Positions 17,614-26,196 of a stretch of 36,311 nucleotides of DNA are shown here, piece by piece. Under the pieces are notes generated by a model. The model had not been told where the DNA came from. It made no database searches and saw only the letters and a program-made list of their open reading frames with translations. Source of the stretch: Thermoflexus hugenholtzii JAD2 (GTDB taxonomy: Bacteria > Chloroflexota > Anaerolineae > J036 > Brachytrichaceae); the NCBI GenBank assembly GCA_945877855.1, contig CAMDWA010000030.1, forward strand, positions 1 through 36,311. The letters run 5' to 3'. Made by a program: the position numbers and the translations under genes. The stretch's first letter is position 1. Every line of letters begins with the position of its first letter.

Positions 17614-18339
17614 ATGTCAAGTAAAACCCCGATCATTCTTATTCCGACCCCTATTCAACATGGGAACCTGCGTTATAGCATGAGCAAAAATTATGTTTAT
17701 TCGTTAATCGCGGCAGGTGCTGCCCCATTTCTCATGCCAGTTGCTCTCGGCAATGATGCGATTCGATATTTTTATGAAATGTGTGATGGCATTTTGTTGG
17801 CTGGCGGCAGTGATTGTGATCCGCAACTGTTTGGCGAACCCAAACACGATAAAACCGCTGGTATAGATGATGACCGTGATCGCGCCGAAATTTTGCTCAC
17901 CCAATGGGCGGTTGCCGATGACAAAGCTGTATTTGGCATTTGCCGAGGGATACAAATGATGAATGTCGCTATGGGTGGCACGCTTATTCAAGATATTCCA
18001 TCGCAGTGGTCGACCAATTTGGTGCATTCGGCCTACGCCATTAACCCAGACCCACCGCGCGATGGGGTTTCTCATGCGGCGCAATTTGCGGCTGGCTCAC
18101 GTATTGCCCAAATCATCGGTGCGCCAGAGGCGGGGATTAATAGCTTTCATCATCAATCGGTTAAACGTATGGCTGATGGGTTTGTGCCAACTTCGACCTC
18201 ACCCGATGGCATCATTGAATCGTTTGAGATGCCAAATAAGCGATTTTCGCTTGGGGTGCAATGGCATCCTGAAGATATGGCGGCAGGGCGTGACGATATG
18301 ATGAACTTGTTTCGTGTTTTTGTCGATTCTGCGCGTTAA
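17614..18339 (+). CDS. Class I glutamine amidotransferase-like hydrolase (peptidase C26, PuuD-like)
   Basis: A 241-residue protein with the gamma-glutamyl hydrolase fold: nucleophile Cys110 in FGICRGIQMMNV, and the partners His218 and Glu220 in VQWHPED. The block DGILLAGGSDCDPQLFGEP is typical of the C26 family that includes gamma-glutamyl-GABA hydrolase (PuuD) and gamma-glutamylpolyamine hydrolases. It is probably cytoplasmic. The ATG at 17614 gives the normal family length; the longer frame upstream lies partly in the repeat at 17476. No polyamine genes are adjacent, so the substrate is uncertain. Confidence 0.88.
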   Translation: MSSKTPIILIPTPIQHGNLRYSMSKNYVYSLIAAGAAPFLMPVALGNDAIRYFYEMCDGILLAGGSDCDPQLFGEPKHDKTAGIDDDRDRAEILLTQWAVADDKAVFGICRGIQMMNVAMGGTLIQDIPSQWSTNLVHSAYAINPDPPRDGVSHAAQFAAGSRIAQIIGAPEAGINSFHHQSVKRMADGFVPTSTSPDGIIESFEMPNKRFSLGVQWHPEDMAAGRDDMMNLFRVFVDSAR

Positions 18340-18354
18340 TGTTTGGGCGCGCCG

Positions 18355-20727
18355 TCATTTTGGCGGCGTGCCATTTTTTGCCAGCACTGCCGTTGCTGGT
18401 GCGGTATAAAAATAATGACGGTAGGCCCGCGTTTCTTCAAGTAAAAAATTTAAAGCTGCGCTGGCTGTCTTTTGACCACCCAAAATTTCAGCGATACCTG
18501 CCACAATTGTGGCGTGGCGATGCCGGACCCGCCACGCCATCCGTTCAATAACCGCTGTATCTTCTAAATGGTCTCCACGTTTTTCAGCCACTTTGACCAT
18601 GCCCTTAATGGCCCGCACCAAAACATCGTGTTGATCTTGATCATTGGTGCCCTGTTGCGCAAATAAGGCGATCACTTGTGGGGTTGTTTGTGCCAGTAGC
18701 GCCCGCAATTCATCTGGCCCGGCTGGGGCGGCGGCAATGGCTAACACGGGGCGCGGCATCAGCAAATCGGCCTTTAAATGCGCATCATCGCGCTGATCAT
18801 TTAAGGCGTTTAAGCCACTAAAATCGCCAAAACGCGCAATATTTGCCTCGCCATATTCAGTCATCAAGGCTTGCCACATTTGAGCCGGGTGCTCGGCATA
18901 ACGATAATCTAAAATTCGAAAATGGGTGGATATACGTCCCGCTGAAACCGTTTCGGGCACTTCTGCCGGGACGACTGGGGCGGTTTCATCGATTAAGGCT
19001 AAATCCGTTGCTAATAGCGCTTCATCGTTTTGCCGTCGCAATTCTTGTAAGGTGATGGTGAGCGATACTTTGTTGCGATACCAATTGTGTTGTAGCGTAA
19101 ATACGATATCGCATGGTGTATCGGCATTGGGCAAATTTTGCCCTGTGCTGCGCCACCACAGCGCCCGCGCCATATGCCCCGTTTCATCTTTTAAAAATAA
19201 GGCTTGATGTTTGCCATCGCTGCCAAGTGGCTCGGCGCGGGCCACAATAATATTTTTGCTGCGTAAAACAGGTCGAGGGTTGCCTGCGCCAAATGGGGCT
19301 AAACGCTCCAAATCGTTACATAACGCTAAAGATACATCCTTCCATGCAATATCATAAATCGATGTTTGTCGTTTTGCATGTGATTTAGGTGGATTTTGGG
19401 CAACATAAACGCAAATTTGTTTGCGAAAAGCGTTAATATGTTCTGGGCGAATTGAAAACCCAGCCGCCATTGGGTGACCACCACTACTTTCAATCAGATC
19501 AGCCTGTGATGCAATTGCAGCGTGAATGTCAATATCGCCAAAACTGCGGGCCGAGCCACGTGCCAAGACCTTTTGGCCCCCATCCTCAGGCACTAAAACG
19601 GGAACCGAAATTAAAATAGTGGGCTTTTGAAACCGTTGAGAAATACTGGACGCAACCACCCCCAACACGCTTGGTGGCCAACCCGTCATTGCCAGCACAA
19701 TAATGTTTTCGTCACGTAAATTAGGCTGTTGGGTCAATAATGCCAACGCCTCGTCATCCATTTTGCGTTGTAATATTTTGCGTTCTTGGTTTAATTCTTC
19801 GATGCGGGCAGCCAATGTTTTTGCGACGATGGCATCTGTCGCCGTCAGCAAATCGACCGATAACGACGCTGTATCGAGTCGACCAGCCGAATTAAGCCGG
19901 GGGCCAATTTGGTAGCCAATACCCTCGGCATCTAATTGCTCGGCGTTTAGGCCACTGGCTTGTAATAATTGGCGTATGCCTAAACGCGGGTTGCTGCGCA
20001 ATTGGGCCAAGCCACATTGCAATAAATAACGGGTGTCGCCTTGTTGTTCGGCGACATCACAAATAATGCCCAGCGCCACCAAATCGAGCAGTGATGTGGG
20101 GTTAATGCCTGATGGTTGATTGGCGGCGAGGCCCTCCATCAACTTATAGGCCACACCCACGCCCGGCAAGCTGGCTAATGGGTGTGTGGGCGGCAACCGT
20201 TTGGGGTTTAGAATGGCGTTTGCGGCGGGTAAACGTGGGTTTCCAAGGTCATCGTGTGCCAAATCATGATGATCGCTAATGATGACATCCAGTCCTAATT
20301 CACGTGCTAACGCCACTTCATCAAAATCGGTGACGGCGCAGTCACATGTCAACAAAACGCGCACCCCATCGGCTATCGCCTGCCGCAGCCCATCCGCATT
20401 TAGCCCATGATTTTGGGTAGCGCGGTTGGGGATCGTGTAATCAACCAGCGCGCCAAGCTCGCGTAGCCCAAGCAAGAGCAGGCTGGTTGAGGTTTGCCCA
20501 TCGACATCGAAATCGCCCCAAATGCGGATCAATTCGCGCTGAGCAATGGCTTGTTGCAGCCGCGCAATTGCAATGGCGATATCTGGCAAATCATAATACG
20601 GCGCCGGCACATAGGCGGTTGGGTCAAGAAATGCGTGGGCAGCTTGCACAGTGGTATAACCACGTTGCCATAAAATTTCGGCCACGAGTGGGTGACCACC
20701 AATAGCGGCAAGAAAATCGACGTTCAA
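18355..20727 (-). CDS. recJ: Single-stranded-DNA-specific exonuclease RecJ, with long C-terminal extension
   Basis: A 790-residue protein with the DHH phosphoesterase motifs GDFDVDG (71-77), TCDCAVTDFDE and SDHHD (151-155), and the DHHA1 motif SSGGHPMAAGFSI. An OB-fold region follows. RecJ degrades single-stranded DNA 5' to 3' in recombination and repair. Usual bacterial RecJ is about 550-600 residues; here about 200 additional residues form a C-terminal domain I cannot assign. The start is a TTG one base after the stop of the biotin protein gene (TGAgTTG), which suggests translational coupling. A normal RecJ N-terminal block (LVAEILWQRGYTTVQAAHAFL) begins within 15 residues, supporting this start. 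Confidence 0.95.
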   Translation of the reverse strand: MNVDFLAAIGGHPLVAEILWQRGYTTVQAAHAFLDPTAYVPAPYYDLPDIAIAIARLQQAIAQRELIRIWGDFDVDGQTSTSLLLLGLRELGALVDYTIPNRATQNHGLNADGLRQAIADGVRVLLTCDCAVTDFDEVALARELGLDVIISDHHDLAHDDLGNPRLPAANAILNPKRLPPTHPLASLPGVGVAYKLMEGLAANQPSGINPTSLLDLVALGIICDVAEQQGDTRYLLQCGLAQLRSNPRLGIRQLLQASGLNAEQLDAEGIGYQIGPRLNSAGRLDTASLSVDLLTATDAIVAKTLAARIEELNQERKILQRKMDDEALALLTQQPNLRDENIIVLAMTGWPPSVLGVVASSISQRFQKPTILISVPVLVPEDGGQKVLARGSARSFGDIDIHAAIASQADLIESSGGHPMAAGFSIRPEHINAFRKQICVYVAQNPPKSHAKRQTSIYDIAWKDVSLALCNDLERLAPFGAGNPRPVLRSKNIIVARAEPLGSDGKHQALFLKDETGHMARALWWRSTGQNLPNADTPCDIVFTLQHNWYRNKVSLTITLQELRRQNDEALLATDLALIDETAPVVPAEVPETVSAGRISTHFRILDYRYAEHPAQMWQALMTEYGEANIARFGDFSGLNALNDQRDDAHLKADLLMPRPVLAIAAAPAGPDELRALLAQTTPQVIALFAQQGTNDQDQHDVLVRAIKGMVKVAEKRGDHLEDTAVIERMAWRVRHRHATIVAGIAEILGGQKTASAALNFLLEETRAYRHYFYTAPATAVLAKNGTPPK

Positions 20728-20728
20728 C

Positions 20729-21253
20729 TCAGCTAATTACAATCATAAGTTGGCCTTGCTCAACTGTTTGGCGCGGCGTAATTTTAATGGCGCTAATCGT
20801 GCCTTCACGGGGTGACTTGATTTCGTTTTCCATTTTCATCGATTCAAGTACTACAATGATTTGGCCTTTTTGCACCACATCGCCTATGGCAACTGGCACT
20901 GCCACAATTAAGCCGGGCATCGGCGATTTAATGTTGGTATCGCCACCGGCGGTGGCAAAGGCCCCGGCCGCTTCGGCCAACCGTTTGGCGCGTTCGTCCA
21001 TCACCTTAATCGGATACAAAACACCATCAATTAAGACACGGTATTCACCATCAACTTCTTCGACTAACACTTCATATGATTTGTTATCGATCAACATTGA
21101 GTACATGCCATCATTGGCGCTCTTGTCTGCACCGCCTTCTTTATTGATGGCGCGTAAGTCGATTGGTCGGGGTGCGCCATTAAGAATTACTTCGTTTTCA
21201 CGATTAATATCAATCGTAAATGTTTTATCTAAGACAGTTGTAATGTATTTCAT
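20729..21253 (-). CDS. Biotin/lipoyl-attachment carrier protein (BCCP-like)
   Basis: A 174-residue protein whose last about 70 residues are a biotinyl domain: SPMPGLIVAV and then ESMKMENE, with Lys140 as the biotinylation site. The N-terminal half resembles the linker seen before the carrier domain in acyl-CoA carboxylase alpha chains and decarboxylase gamma subunits. It would carry CO2 between carboxylase and transferase subunits. None of those subunits is encoded nearby. Met at 21253 (MKYITTV) is preferred over the ATG two codons earlier. It is followed directly by recJ in an apparent two-gene operon and is divergent from the SH3 protein gene. Confidence 0.85.
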   Translation of the reverse strand: MKYITTVLDKTFTIDINRENEVILNGAPRPIDLRAINKEGGADKSANDGMYSMLIDNKSYEVLVEEVDGEYRVLIDGVLYPIKVMDERAKRLAEAAGAFATAGGDTNIKSPMPGLIVAVPVAIGDVVQKGQIIVVLESMKMENEIKSPREGTISAIKITPRQTVEQGQLMIVIS

Positions 21254-21280
21254 GATCAAGGGAAATTATAATTGTCATTA

Positions 21281-21913
21281 ATGTCTGTTCAGCAAAGACC
21301 CGACCGCCGTGGTGGCATGAGAAATGTTGATAAAAAAGCCGTGCAATGGGAAGAAGACCTCAAGCCCTTCACCCGTTTGCCACGCCCACCTCGCCCTGAG
21401 CCGCCGCGCCGATCTCCTGTCATTATCCCAGCATTGGTGAGTTTGGCATTGTCATTATTTGCCTGTGGCATTGGTGCGTCATTTCTTAATCGCAACATGC
21501 CGCAATTACCTCAGATTCCGCAATTGTCGATTTTGGGGCGACCACAGGCCACGCCAACGCGCCCATTGGTTACGCCAACTTCGGCGTCGCGTGTCCCGGC
21601 GACAGCGACGCCCTATGTTGCCCCAGCCGATACGCCAACGCCTGCGCCTACGCCATACCCAACCCCGGCCGCTGGGCAAATTGGGGTGGGCACATTTGTG
21701 CGCGTGGTTGATACTGGCCCCGATGGCTTAAATTTTCGTAAAGACCCTGCTCGCAATGGGCAGCGCTTGCGCGGATTACCCGAAGGCGGTGTTTACCCAG
21801 TGGTTGGGGGGCCAGTGCAAGCCGACGGTATTACCTGGTATCAGTTGCGTGATAAAGATAACACCCTCGGCTGGGGGTCATCGGCATTTTTGAAATTGAC
21901 ACCTAAGCCTTAA
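21281..21913 (+). CDS. Membrane-anchored SH3-domain protein
   Basis: A 210-residue protein: a basic, Pro-rich cytoplasmic N-terminus, one hydrophobic helix (PALVSLALSLFACGIGASFL), and a Thr/Pro/Ala-rich linker. A bacterial SH3-like domain ends it (VRVVDTGPDGLNFRKDP ... WYQLRDKDNTLGWGSSAFLKL). Such domains commonly bind cell-wall peptides or other surface ligands. The topology suggests the SH3 domain is outside the cell. An ATG at 21281 is chosen over an in-frame TTG at 21272. TATAAT just upstream could give a nearly leaderless transcript. It converges on the restriction-modification pair with five bases between the stops. Confidence 0.8.
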   Translation: MSVQQRPDRRGGMRNVDKKAVQWEEDLKPFTRLPRPPRPEPPRRSPVIIPALVSLALSLFACGIGASFLNRNMPQLPQIPQLSILGRPQATPTRPLVTPTSASRVPATATPYVAPADTPTPAPTPYPTPAAGQIGVGTFVRVVDTGPDGLNFRKDPARNGQRLRGLPEGGVYPVVGGPVQADGITWYQLRDKDNTLGWGSSAFLKLTPKP

Positions 21914-21918
21914 CTTTT

Positions 21919-22890
21919 TTATTTTTTTAAAACAACTCTAGGTGTTTTCTTGGATTGCAACTGATTTGATGGGCTATTAATAATATCTTCTTCTGAATCA
22001 AATAAAGTTTCACTTGGTGTCCATTCCGTAACATTTTCCGTGAGATCTGAGTAAAAATACCTAACTCGTGAAATAGCTCGTAGTTTACACAACCTGTCTT
22101 TGATTACAGATACGTAACTGTTTTTCTTTTCGATAAGTACTACATTCCGATTAAGTCTTTCAGCTGCTATACCAGTTGATCCGCTCCCTGCAAAAGGGTC
22201 GAGTATGTAGTCTCCTTCTTTTGTAAATAGTTTTATAAAAAATTCAGGTAGGCCTGTTGGAAAAACCGCAGGATGTCCCATATTTTTTCCAACTAAACCG
22301 ATATTTATAGTGTTCCCGGGTAAAACAGTTTCTTTCCCTACCCAATTTCTTAAATCTCGCCCAAATCCACTATCATTTTCGCTGTTATGTCGCTCGGCGC
22401 TTTTTCCATTTAAACCATTTAGTCTTTTTTCAGCCCATTCACCCATAGGGCGACGAACAGCATCTTGATACATAGCAAATTTTTGGTTTTTAGTTAAATG
22501 AAAACAATATTCCCATTCATCGCGCAACCGAGTTGACCAGTAACCAGGCATAGCATTAGGTTTAATCCATAAATAATCATCAACACATCTCCATCCGTTA
22601 TTCGATAATGCATTTATTGTTTCCCAAACATACCTGTGACGCACTCCATTTATAACTTTATCTTTAATATTTAAGACAAACGAGCCATCTTTTTTTAACA
22701 CCCGCCAAAATTCAGCATGAAACTTCAAGAAAAATTGAGCATATTTGTCGGGTTCAATCCCATCATAATGTTTTTTTCGCGCGTCTGCGTACGGTGGTGA
22801 TGTTACTATGAGATTAAAATGCTCATTTGGGAATTTCTGTAAAACGTTAATGCAATCACCGAAATGAATTTCTGTCCTAAATTGACTCAT
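21919..22890 (-). CDS. DNA methyltransferase, N4-cytosine type (beta order)
   Basis: A 323-residue protein with catalytic motif TSPPY (residues 30-34) near the N-terminus and the S-adenosylmethionine motif DPFAGSGSTG (231-240) near the C-terminus. That is the beta-class order. The TSPPY form, rather than DPPY, is typical of N4-methylcytosine enzymes such as M.PvuII. GHPAVFP and LPEFFIKLF are standard blocks between the motifs. It is the modification half of a restriction-modification pair and overlaps the upstream gene by four bases (ATGA). The gene is visibly more AT-rich than its neighbours, consistent with recent transfer. The recognition sequence is not readable from the protein. Confidence 0.93.
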   Translation of the reverse strand: MSQFRTEIHFGDCINVLQKFPNEHFNLIVTSPPYADARKKHYDGIEPDKYAQFFLKFHAEFWRVLKKDGSFVLNIKDKVINGVRHRYVWETINALSNNGWRCVDDYLWIKPNAMPGYWSTRLRDEWEYCFHLTKNQKFAMYQDAVRRPMGEWAEKRLNGLNGKSAERHNSENDSGFGRDLRNWVGKETVLPGNTINIGLVGKNMGHPAVFPTGLPEFFIKLFTKEGDYILDPFAGSGSTGIAAERLNRNVVLIEKKNSYVSVIKDRLCKLRAISRVRYFYSDLTENVTEWTPSETLFDSEEDIINSPSNQLQSKKTPRVVLKK

Positions 22891-23900
22891 GATTGCTTCA
22901 ACTCCTTTATTAATTTAGCCGTACTTATTCTTGGAGGTGATACAAATAGCTTGAGTAAAGAATAGGCATCACAAAATTTGCCGTTTTGATCAAGCAAATT
23001 ATATTTATGGCAGCATTTTTCAAATATGGTTAGCAAGAGGGATGGTATAGAAATGTCAATCTGATCCTGTTCTTGTGTATTCATAAGCGCATCAAGTACT
23101 GCGGTCATAATCTCTTCATAAGACAGATTCGTAAAAAAAGGCCAAAAAAAATCCGATGGCCAAATTTCAGTATTAACAGAATAAGGTCTTTTTTTTTGTT
23201 GGTCTTTGCGAATATTACGTTTACCAGATTCCATAGCAATTCCAAATACACATAAATATGGTCCCGACCTGTTTTTATCACTACTAGCCATTTTTTCAAG
23301 TGCTTGAATTGATTTTGGTAGATCTTGCCCACCGACTGTTGTTGACCTATTTTTTACTGAAACGTAAATATTTAAGAAATGATCGGTATCAAGAATTTTT
23401 ATCTGAGCATTAAAGTCTGCTTCTTGTCCCCCAATATCTGAAACGGTATAAAACCGCTTTGATTTATTTGCTGCATCTTTTGCGATATTTTGATAACGCC
23501 ATCCAGAATTCATTCTCTCCTTTTGTAGGGACCTATTTCGGAACTGATCTTTTGCAACAGTGGAAGCTTTTTGATTGAGGCATTGATGTGCTGTTGCAGC
23601 TGGGTCTCCACAGTATTTTAGAAAATATTTAAAAAGTTCAATTCCTTCTTTTATACAAATACTCTCCACTTCTTCAGGAGGCATATCATCAGTAATTTTT
23701 AGAATAGTACGACTGGATTTCTGGTTTGCGAATACAATACCTTTCAAGATAATTTCTTTTAGTTCAGATTTAGTTAAGATTTTGATATGTGGTTGAAGTG
23801 CATTATCATCAACATATCCAGCAAATTCATGACCTTCGGGGAGCCGGGGGTAAGGTTGTGGTAATAATTGATTTTGTCCGGATTTTGTGGTTTTTGACAT
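22887..23900 (-). CDS. Probable type II restriction endonuclease
   Basis: A 337-residue protein with no motif I can tie to a named enzyme. The functional call comes mainly from its position directly upstream of, and overlapping, the N4-cytosine methyltransferase, and from matching AT-rich composition. A possible PD-(D/E)xK-like core runs from QEAD (Glu160, Asp162) to YVSVKNR (Lys183), although Ser181 stands where Glu or Asp is usual. It could also be a methyltransferase-associated protein of another kind. The start ATG at 23898-23900 gives a complete frame. The gene pair faces away from the STAND NTPase gene. Confidence 0.6.
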   Translation of the reverse strand: MSKTTKSGQNQLLPQPYPRLPEGHEFAGYVDDNALQPHIKILTKSELKEIILKGIVFANQKSSRTILKITDDMPPEEVESICIKEGIELFKYFLKYCGDPAATAHQCLNQKASTVAKDQFRNRSLQKERMNSGWRYQNIAKDAANKSKRFYTVSDIGGQEADFNAQIKILDTDHFLNIYVSVKNRSTTVGGQDLPKSIQALEKMASSDKNRSGPYLCVFGIAMESGKRNIRKDQQKKRPYSVNTEIWPSDFFWPFFTNLSYEEIMTAVLDALMNTQEQDQIDISIPSLLLTIFEKCCHKYNLLDQNGKFCDAYSLLKLFVSPPRISTAKLIKELKQS

Positions 23901-23979
23901 GTAGATACTTTACCATTTATTTCGAGCTAGTGTAGGCGAAAGTGAAAGAGGGCAAACTATTGATCCTTCCAATGTTGTA

Positions 23980-24007
23980 TTGCAAATTTGTTGCTCAAAG
24001 CTATAAT
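23980..24007 (+). promoter_or_regulatory. Sigma70-type promoter for STAND NTPase gene
   Basis: TTGCAA (23980-23985) and TATAAT (24002-24007) are separated by 16 bases, with the gene's ATG at 24046. This is one of the better consensus promoters in the window. Confidence 0.55.
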
Positions 24008-24045
24008 CACTGTTGCGGCCATATCACCTCGATTTAACTAGGGCA

Positions 24046-26196
24046 ATGCCCACATTACTTGCAAATCACCTACAACAACTTCGCCAGCGCAGCTTTGTTG
24101 GGCGTAGCGCCGAGCGAGATTTATTTCGCACGGCACTCATGGCCGATGCCTTGCCATTTAATGTGCTGCATGTTTATGGGCCGGGCGGGGTTGGCAAAAC
24201 TACGTTATTAAAAGAATGGGGCAACTTAAGCGCCGCCGCAAACGCCATTCATTTGTATTTAGATGCTCGCAATATCGATCCATCGCCTTTTGGGTTTTGT
24301 AGCGCGTTAAATGCAGCATTATTGCAAGCCTTGGGCAAAGATACGCCCGAAGCTACAACATCGCAAAAAACACCGCGTGCTTGCACCGCTGCCCTGAGTG
24401 AGTTTAGTTCTTTACAGCCCCGTGGGGTTTTGTTTATCGATACTTATGAATTGTTAAAGCCGCTTGACAGTTGGCTGCACGATGAATTTGTGCCGCAAAT
24501 GCCAGATACGGTGTTGTTGGTCTTGGCTGGGCGGCATTCTCCCTCAATGTTGTGGCACGACGACGCGGCTTGGGGTACATTTTTTCGCGCAGTGCCATTG
24601 CGTAATCTTAGCGCCGATGAGAGCAAAGCTTATTTAGCACAGCGCCGGGTGCCTGATTCACAATATCAACATGTTTTGCAATTTACGCACGGTCATCCCT
24701 TGGCGTTGTCGTTGGTGGCCGATACGGTGGCACAACGTAATGACGCAGGCGTATTTCAATCGGCAGACAACCCCGATGTGATCAAAACCCTGCTTGAACG
24801 CTTTGTGCAAAAAGTGCCTAGCCCAGCCCATCGCGCTGCACTTGAAGCCTGTGGTTTGGCGCGTATCTTAACCGAGGGGATGTTGTCGCGCATGTTAAAT
24901 ATGCCCGAAGTTGGCGAATTGTTTGATTGGTTGCGCAGCTTATCGTTTATCGATTCAGGGCGAATGGGGCTTTTTCCACACGATTTGGCGCGCGAAGCCA
25001 TTGTGACCGATGTGCGGTGGCGCAACCCAGATTGGTATGCCGAATTGCACAAACGCGCCCGCGAATATTACAACCTTCGTTTAAATAACGCCCCAGCAAG
25101 TGAACACGACCGCATTTTGTTTGATATGGTGTTTTTGCATCGTGATAACGCCGTCGTTCGTCAAACATTCGACTGGGCCGAAAGCGGCACCATTCGAGCT
25201 GAAATTGCGCAACCCGCTCAATTTGCCAGCATGATCGCCATGACGCGCCAATTTGAGGGTGAAACCTCGGCCCGTTATCTAGCCCATTGGCTCGAGCAAC
25301 AACCTCAGCGGGTGTATGCTTTTCGTCAAGGCGGGCAGTTGGCTGGCTTTATGACCTATATTGCCTTAGATGAGGTTAGTGAAGCCGCATTAAGGGTTGA
25401 CCCAATTGCTTGGAATGGCTGGCAGCATATTCGCAAATATGCGCCCTTGCGTAGTGGCGAGCGGGCGCTTATGTTTCGGCATTGGATGGCTGGTGACACG
25501 TATCAACAAGTGTCGCCAGTGCAAAGTTTGGTGTTTGTGCGGGCGGTGCAACATTACCTCACCACACCCAAATTGGCTTACACGATTTTTGTGTGTGCTT
25601 ACCCCGACCTTTGGGAGGGCGTATTAACTTATGCCGATTTAGAACGCTTAAAAGCTTGCGAAATCGATCTTGATGGCAAACGATTTGGTTTGTATGGGCA
25701 TGATTGGCGGGTGGTCGGGGTTCCAGCTTGGTTTCAATTGTTAGCCGAGCGTGAATTGGCTTATAACCCCACTGCGCCCACCGCGACGCCAAAATCATCG
25801 AATGAAATTGTGGCGCTGAGTGAAGATGATTTTGCAGAAGCGCTGCGCGATGTGCTGAAACAGATGGCGCGGTCGTTGCCGCCACGTGGCAACCCATTGC
25901 TCAATTCAAAGCTGGTCGCAGATCATATTCACGTGGGGGGCGGGCACAACATTAGCGAATTAGAACGGGCTGGCCTATTACGCAATTTGATCGCCGAAAC
26001 TGCGAAACTACTAGAGGACTCGCCGCGTGATGTCAAATTGTATCGCGCGTTTTATCATACTTATGTTAAACCAGCCGCCAGCCAAGAGGCCGCCTCAGAG
26101 CTGATCGATGTGCCATTTAGCTCGTATCGGCGGCATTTGCAAACAGCAATCGAGCGTATTACCGATTTGTTGTGGGCGAAAGAAGTTGGTATGTGA
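24046..26196 (+). CDS. STAND-type NTPase with GNAT-like middle region and C-terminal helical domain
   Basis: A 716-residue multidomain protein. The N-terminus has FVGRSAERDLF, then Walker A GPGGVGKTT (Lys51) and Walker B GVLFIDTYE (Asp131), the AAA/NACHT-like arrangement of signal-transducing STAND NTPases. Residues about 250-380 look like a winged-helix and helical connector. About 385-570 resembles an acetyltransferase fold (RVYAFRQGGQLAGFMTYIAL, and later LYGHDWRVVGVPAWFQLL). The end (about 680-715, LIDVPFSSYRRHLQTAIERI) looks like a DNA-binding or winged helix. I infer a signal-responsive regulator. The ATG is preferred over a TTG at 24013. Its last 38 bases overlap the convergent GNAT gene. 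Confidence 0.7.
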   Translation: MPTLLANHLQQLRQRSFVGRSAERDLFRTALMADALPFNVLHVYGPGGVGKTTLLKEWGNLSAAANAIHLYLDARNIDPSPFGFCSALNAALLQALGKDTPEATTSQKTPRACTAALSEFSSLQPRGVLFIDTYELLKPLDSWLHDEFVPQMPDTVLLVLAGRHSPSMLWHDDAAWGTFFRAVPLRNLSADESKAYLAQRRVPDSQYQHVLQFTHGHPLALSLVADTVAQRNDAGVFQSADNPDVIKTLLERFVQKVPSPAHRAALEACGLARILTEGMLSRMLNMPEVGELFDWLRSLSFIDSGRMGLFPHDLAREAIVTDVRWRNPDWYAELHKRAREYYNLRLNNAPASEHDRILFDMVFLHRDNAVVRQTFDWAESGTIRAEIAQPAQFASMIAMTRQFEGETSARYLAHWLEQQPQRVYAFRQGGQLAGFMTYIALDEVSEAALRVDPIAWNGWQHIRKYAPLRSGERALMFRHWMAGDTYQQVSPVQSLVFVRAVQHYLTTPKLAYTIFVCAYPDLWEGVLTYADLERLKACEIDLDGKRFGLYGHDWRVVGVPAWFQLLAERELAYNPTAPTATPKSSNEIVALSEDDFAEALRDVLKQMARSLPPRGNPLLNSKLVADHIHVGGGHNISELERAGLLRNLIAETAKLLEDSPRDVKLYRAFYHTYVKPAASQEAASELIDVPFSSYRRHLQTAIERITDLLWAKEVGM

